DNA from: Phyllobacteriaceae bacterium
GTDB taxonomy: Bacteria > Pseudomonadota > Alphaproteobacteria > Rhizobiales > Rhizobiaceae
NCBI GenBank assembly: GCA_024742765.1
Contig: JANSXT010000010.1
Coordinates: 1-64,000, forward strand
Direction: 5' to 3'
DNA length: 64,000 nucleotides
The notes under the pieces were generated by a model. The model was not told the origin of the DNA. It was given only the letters and a program-made list of their open reading frames with translations, and made no database searches. The stretch's first letter is position 1; each line of letters begins with the position of its first letter. Position numbers and translations under genes: made by a program. This document shows, one piece after another, positions 59,325 through 64,000 of the stretch.

Positions 59325-60608
59325 TCAATTGCCCGCCGCCGCGCGAGCACCGCCCGCAAGCTGTCGGCCCGACAAGGTCCCGAATTCGGCAACGGCCGCG
59401 GCCAGTTCGGCGGCCAGTTCCGCCCGCCATTCGGGCTTGTTGAGCAGTTTTTCGTCTTCCCGGTTCGACAGATAGCCCAGTTCGACAAGGACCGACGGCA
59501 CGTCCGGCGCCTTCAGAACCCGGAAGCCGGCATAGCGGTGTGGATTGTTGATGATGCGCGAAGCGCGCGAGATGTGGGAAATGGCGAGCCGCGCGAACTG
59601 CACCGAAAAGCCCAGCGTTTCCTGCCGCGCCAGATCGACCAGAATGTCGGCCACCGGGCCGCTTTCGTCCTCATAGACGATGCCGGCGATCGAATCGGAC
59701 AGGTTCTCCGAGCGGGCGATTTCAGCGGCGACCGAATCGGATGCCTTGTCGGAGATTGTGTAGACCGTCGCGCCGCGCACATAGGATTGGCGCACCGAAT
59801 CCGCATGCAGCGACACGAACAGCGCCGCACCGTGCTGGCGCGCGAAACGGACGCGCTCGTCGAGCGGGACGAAGACATCATCCTCGCGCGTCATCACCAC
59901 TTCGACGCCGCCGATCGCTTCAAGTTCGTCGCGCATGGTCTTGGCGAATGCAAGCACGACATCCTTTTCGCGGGTGCCGCCGACCCCGACCGCACCGCTG
60001 TCGATGCCGCCATGACCGGGATCGAGCACGACCGTGAAGGCACCGCCCCCCGGCGCCGGCGCCAGCGGCTCCGATCCCAGCCGGTCGGCCTTGGTGCCGC
60101 GCGCGACGATCGAACTGGTCGCCATCGTGTCGAGCAGCGCCTGTTGAAAGACGGTCTCATCGGTTCGGCGCAAGTCGATGATCAGGCGATAGAAATTCTC
60201 CGCCGCTCCGCTCGACACCTCGACGACCTCAAACGGCGCGCCGATTTCGAAGATGATCCGTGATCCGGTCTCGCTCATGTCGCCATAGCGCATCGCGCCG
60301 ACCATGCCCTTGAGCGTATCGTCGCCCACCTCGAAGCCGTAGCCGATGCGCTCGAAATCGAGCACCAGCCGGTAGGGATGATCGAGCAGCTTGTGATCGG
60401 CGCTGACCGGGCGGTCGAAACTGACGATGATACGGGTTGCATCGGCATCGCCCGCAGCGCGCACATCGACCGCCACCGGCGCATCGAATGCCGCCTGCGC
60501 GGAGACGGAAAGACCAAGGCTCGATGCCAGCGCAAGCAGCAGGCACGCAAACAGGCGGACAGCCAAGCTGCCCGGCCCCTGCGCCGTGCCGGTTTCCGCT
60601 GATCTCAT
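59325..60608 (-). CDS. amiC: N-acetylmuramoyl-L-alanine amidase, AmiC type
   Basis: 427 residues. A signal peptide of about 39 residues ends near QAA-F. AMIN domain about 45-160 (ATRIIVSFDRPVSADHKLLD). Amidase_3 zinc domain about 180-415: VVLDPGHGGIDSGAVG (first His), EKDVVLAF (Glu), LFVSLHADS (second His), and VLVELGYLSNRED (catalytic Glu). Cleaves septal peptidoglycan in cell separation; needs activation by an EnvC/NlpD-like factor in known systems. Follows nnr, precedes PBP1A. 59120-59324 has no gene. Confidence 0.94.
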   Translation of the reverse strand: MRSAETGTAQGPGSLAVRLFACLLLALASSLGLSVSAQAAFDAPVAVDVRAAGDADATRIIVSFDRPVSADHKLLDHPYRLVLDFERIGYGFEVGDDTLKGMVGAMRYGDMSETGSRIIFEIGAPFEVVEVSSGAAENFYRLIIDLRRTDETVFQQALLDTMATSSIVARGTKADRLGSEPLAPAPGGGAFTVVLDPGHGGIDSGAVGVGGTREKDVVLAFAKTMRDELEAIGGVEVVMTREDDVFVPLDERVRFARQHGAALFVSLHADSVRQSYVRGATVYTISDKASDSVAAEIARSENLSDSIAGIVYEDESGPVADILVDLARQETLGFSVQFARLAISHISRASRIINNPHRYAGFRVLKAPDVPSVLVELGYLSNREDEKLLNKPEWRAELAAELAAAVAEFGTLSGRQLAGGARAAAGN

Positions 60609-60706
60609 CGCCGGCCCACTTCCGATCCCGTGCCGTCCAACATGGGCGCCACCATAGCGGGGCCATGGTTAACCACATCTTTCAACCCGCGCAAACGGCA
60701 CCGGAC

Positions 60707-62206
60707 TTATCCAGCCAGCGGAAACACCTTCGGCAGCGCCGCCACCAGATCCTCGGCAATCGCCACCGGACCCGCAATGCGGCCCGCCTCGCCATGCAGC
60801 CAGACCGCCGCGCACGCCGCCTCAAAAACGGGCATGCCCTGTGCGGCAAGTCCGGAAATCGCCCCGGCCAGAACATCGCCCGAACCGGCGGTCGCCAGTG
60901 CCGGCGTGGCATTGGCGTTGATCGCGGCACGGCCGTCCGGCGCGGCAATCACCGTGTCGGGGCCCTTGAAGACGATGATCGCGCCGGACCGTTCGGCGGC
61001 TGCGCGCGCCATGGCCAGCTTGCCGGCCGAAGCATCGGCGGCGACGTCGGGAAACAGCCGGGCGAATTCGCCGGCATGCGGCGTCAGGACAAGGGCTGGC
61101 TCGTCGCGCGCCTTCGCCGCCTCGAACAGGGAGCTGGCATCGTCGGCAAAGGCGGTGATGCCGTCCGCATCCAGAACCAGCGCCGGCCCCCTGCCCTTGA
61201 CAATGGACGTGGCCAGCGACCGTGCCAGCGGCAGGTCACCGAACCCCGGCCCGAGCATCACCGCGCCGATGCCCTTGAGGCTTTCCAGCGTTGCCGGCGG
61301 ATCATCACCCCATCTGCGCAACATGATCGAGGTGACATGGGCCGCGTGCACATCCAGCGCGTTGGGATGGCCGAGGATCGTCACCGCGCCGGCGCCGGCA
61401 CGCTGCGCCGCCATCGCCGCAAGGCGCGACGCGCCGGTGCCGTGTCGAGGACCGGAAAACACCGCCACCGCACCGCGCGCATATTTGTGCGTGTCGGCGC
61501 CGGGGCGCGGCAGAGCATGGCGCCACAATGCCGGCGCGTTCTCAAAGGTCGCCGTTGGCCGAGCCGCCCGAACGCCGATATCGGCGACGATCGTTTCGCA
61601 GCACAGCGCGCGACCGGGATAGATCAGGTGGGCCGGCTTGCGGCGGTAGAAGGTGACGGTCACCGCGCAACCGACCGCATCGGCTCCCTGCCCCGTATCG
61701 CCATTAACGCCCGAAGGCAGATCGACGGCCAGCACCGGGCATTTTCTATCGGCGGCGCGCGCGAACGCCGATTGAACCGGGGCGGGCAAGGCACCGGAGA
61801 AACCGGCGCCGAACACCGCATCAATCACCAGATCGGCCGGATCGGGCGTGAATGCGTCGAAACCGTCGACCGGACCGTCCCACGTTTTGGCGGCCAGCGC
61901 AGCGTCCGTGCCGGACTTGGGCGGTACCAGCGCATATAAGAGGACAGGAAGACCGCGCCGCGCAAGGATGCGCGCGGCGACATAGCCATCGCCGCCATTG
62001 TTGCCCGGCCCGCACAGCACATGCACCCGCTCAGCCTTGGCAAACCGCGCCAGCGTCGCGTCAGCCACCGCGCCGCCCGCCCGCTCCATCAGCGCGATGC
62101 CGCTAAATGCACCACTTTCGATGGTGGCGAGGTCCGCCGCTGCCATCTCGGCGTTGGTCAGCAGCATCAATGGGTCGATTTCACGCAAGCGCTCTGCCCC
62201 CGCCAT
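60707..62206 (-). CDS. nnr: Bifunctional NAD(P)HX epimerase/dehydratase
   Basis: 499 residues. N-terminal epimerase (YjeF_N) domain: ALMERAGGAVADATLA, VLCGPGNNGGDGYVAARIL, VLAVDLPSGVNGDTG. C-terminal ADP-dependent dehydratase (carbohydrate kinase-like) from about 245: ALVLTPHAGEFARLFPD, and NATPALATAGSGDVLAGAIS. Repairs hydrated NADH and NADPH. ATG 62206 has AAAGG nearby; ATG at 62167 (MLLTNAEM), where similarity begins, is equally possible. Confidence 0.93.
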   Translation of the reverse strand: MAGAERLREIDPLMLLTNAEMAAADLATIESGAFSGIALMERAGGAVADATLARFAKAERVHVLCGPGNNGGDGYVAARILARRGLPVLLYALVPPKSGTDAALAAKTWDGPVDGFDAFTPDPADLVIDAVFGAGFSGALPAPVQSAFARAADRKCPVLAVDLPSGVNGDTGQGADAVGCAVTVTFYRRKPAHLIYPGRALCCETIVADIGVRAARPTATFENAPALWRHALPRPGADTHKYARGAVAVFSGPRHGTGASRLAAMAAQRAGAGAVTILGHPNALDVHAAHVTSIMLRRWGDDPPATLESLKGIGAVMLGPGFGDLPLARSLATSIVKGRGPALVLDADGITAFADDASSLFEAAKARDEPALVLTPHAGEFARLFPDVAADASAGKLAMARAAAERSGAIIVFKGPDTVIAAPDGRAAINANATPALATAGSGDVLAGAISGLAAQGMPVFEAACAAVWLHGEAGRIAGPVAIAEDLVAALPKVFPLAG

Positions 62207-62300
62207 GCGACCTTTGATGCCGCCTTATTGTGCACGATGCCCAATATTTCATCATTTTTGCGCCTGTTTTGACGCCGGCGGCCCAAAACTGCCCGCGTGA

Positions 62301-62753
<453 letters not shown>

Positions 62754-62811
62754 CCGCCCGCCGCAAACCAACACTCAACACTGCCACTTGAAAGGGAACA
62801 AAGGGAACACA

Positions 62812-64000
62812 ATGAGTGCAAGTGACATTCTCAAGCAGATCAAAGACAACGATGTGAAGTTCGTCGATCTGCGGTTCAGCGATCCGCGCGGCAAGCTGCA
62901 GCACGTCACCATCGACTGCAACGTCGTCGACGAGGATATGTTCGCCGACGGCGTGATGTTCGACGGCTCGTCCATTGCCGGCTGGAAGGCGATCAACGAA
63001 TCCGACATGACGCTGATGCCCGACACAGAGACAGCGCACATGGACCCGTTCTATGCGCAATCGACGATGGCGATCTTCTGCGACATTCTCGATCCGGTTT
63101 CGGGCGAAGGCTACAATCGCGATCCGCGCATGACCGCCAAGCGCGCCGAGGCCTACATCAAGTCCGGCGGCTTCGGCGACACCGCCTATTTCGGACCGGA
63201 GCCGGAGTTCTTCATCTTCGACGACGTCAAGTTCAACGCCGATCCCTACGACACCGGCTTCCAGCTCGACTCGGTCGAACTGCCCACCAACACCAATGCC
63301 GAATATGAGACCGGCAATCTGGGCCACCGTCCGCGCACAAAGGGCGGCTATTTCCCGGTCAATCCGGTCGACAGCGCCCAGGACATCCGCTCGGAAATGC
63401 TGACCGTTCTGGCGGAAATGGGGGTTGCCACCGAAAAGCACCACCATGAGGTGGCGGCCGCCCAGCACGAACTGTCCATGCTGTTCAACACGCTGACCCG
63501 CAAGGCCGACGAAGTGCAGCTCTACAAATATGTCGTGCACAATGTCGCCCATGCATACGGCAAGACGGCAACCTTCATGCCCAAGCCCGTTTATGGCGAC
63601 AACGGCACCGGCATGCATGTGCACCAGTCGATCTGGGGTGACGGCAAGCCGCTGATGGCGGGCGACGACTATGCCGGCCTGTCGGAAACAGCGCTCTACT
63701 ATATCGGCGGCATCATCAAGCACGCCAAGGCGCTCAACGCCTTCACCAACCCGTCGACCAACTCCTACAAACGTCTGGTCCCGGGCTTCGAGGCACCGGT
63801 CCTGCTGGCCTATTCGGCGCGCAACCGGTCGGCATCGTGCCGCATCCCCTTCTCGGGTTCGCCCAAGGGCAAGCGCGTCGAAATCCGCTTCCCCGATCCG
63901 ATGGCCAACCCCTATCTGGCCTTCGCCGCCATGCTGATGGCCGGCCTCGACGGCGTGAAGAACAAGATCCACCCGGGCGATCCGATGGACAAGGACCTTT
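62812..64000 (+). CDS. glnA: Glutamine synthetase type I, first 396 residues (runs off the window)
   Basis: Forms glutamine from glutamate, ammonia and ATP; dodecamer. Seen: [28 protein letters not shown] (Asp latch), [11 protein letters not shown] (metal Glu), [30 protein letters not shown], and SRIPFSG-type loop [20 protein letters not shown]. The window ends at DKDL, directly before the Tyr (about 397) that is adenylylated. Downstream of glnB. Confidence 0.97.
   Translation, partial: MSASDILKQIKDNDVKFVDLRFSDPRGKLQHVTIDCNVVDEDMFADGVMFDGSSIAGWKAINESDMTLMPDTETAHMDPFYAQSTMAIFCDILDPVSGEGYNRDPRMTAKRAEAYIKSGGFGDTAYFGPEPEFFIFDDVKFNADPYDTGFQLDSVELPTNTNAEYETGNLGHRPRTKGGYFPVNPVDSAQDIRSEMLTVLAEMGVATEKHHHEVAAAQHELSMLFNTLTRKADEVQLYKYVVHNVAHAYGKTATFMPKPVYGDNGTGMHVHQSIWGDGKPLMAGDDYAGLSETALYYIGGIIKHAKALNAFTNPSTNSYKRLVPGFEAPVLLAYSARNRSASCRIPFSGSPKGKRVEIRFPDPMANPYLAFAAMLMAGLDGVKNKIHPGDPMDKDL

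Overview
The window is high-GC chromosomal DNA from an alphaproteobacterium, most likely of the Rhizobiales (Hyphomicrobiales). The inference rests on gene content and order: yajC-secDF-Mth938 followed by a squalene-synthase-like gene, a tRNA-Leu next to tig, an iron-sulfur (FeS-BCP) photolyase, small DUF1127 proteins, and intergenic palindromes of the type common in that order. The genus cannot be fixed from the sequence alone. No phage, transposase, CRISPR array or rRNA was seen. There are four tRNAs: Gly-TCC, Tyr-GTA, Leu-TAA and Leu-TAG.

Layout. 0-1.2 kb: 5' part of homogentisate dioxygenase with a divergent MarR regulator, then a cupin. 1.2-10.5 kb: an eight-gene leftward operon (periplasmic binding protein, sugar-type ABC ATPase and permease, PxpA/LamB-YcsF, biotin carrier, biotin carboxylase, PxpB, PxpC) with a divergent LysR gene. 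It looks like a complete uptake and biotin-dependent lactam or amide-opening system, with the architecture of a urea carboxylase split into subunits. 10.6-13.5 kb: toxin-antitoxin pair, tRNAs, rlmB, an OmpA-like lipoprotein. 13.7-16.9 kb: a VOC gene and the start of lipB are duplicated as 453-bp direct repeats around a lower-GC methyltransferase gene. 16.9-27.9 kb: pccA, an EamA transporter, mnmD and its oxidoreductase partner split and divergent, and two different photolyases around an SDR gene. 28-32.3 kb: trigger factor with an in-frame TAG that cuts its Lys/Ala tail, a DUF2157/GDYXXLXY membrane pair, two DUF1127 genes sharing an upstream motif.

32.4-40.5 kb: trmFO, a peroxiredoxin-like protein, parDE, an Old Yellow Enzyme relative, a thioesterase, a sterol-desaturase-family hydroxylase, and a squalene-synthase-fold protein resembling the complex I assembly factor NDUFAF6. 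40.5-45 kb: an Mth938 (NDUFAF3-type) protein with secDF and yajC, then a DUF815 ATPase. 45-49.2 kb: isocitrate lyase with TTGTCA dyads upstream, a Cys-rich secreted protein, and a mosaic of palindromic repeats enclosing a GIY-YIG nuclease gene. 49.2-52.2 kb: TetR, flavin monooxygenase and SDR, with a clear promoter/operator. 52.2-62.2 kb: ppsA, prfB (with programmed +1 frameshift), PBP1A, amidase, nnr. 62.3 kb to the end: glnB and glnA behind a sigma-54-type promoter.

The most distinctive items are the split carboxylase/lactamase operon, the repeat-flanked methyltransferase insertion, the truncated trigger-factor tail, the repeat/GIY-YIG mosaic, and the conserved neighbourhood of complex I assembly-factor homologues with SecDF.
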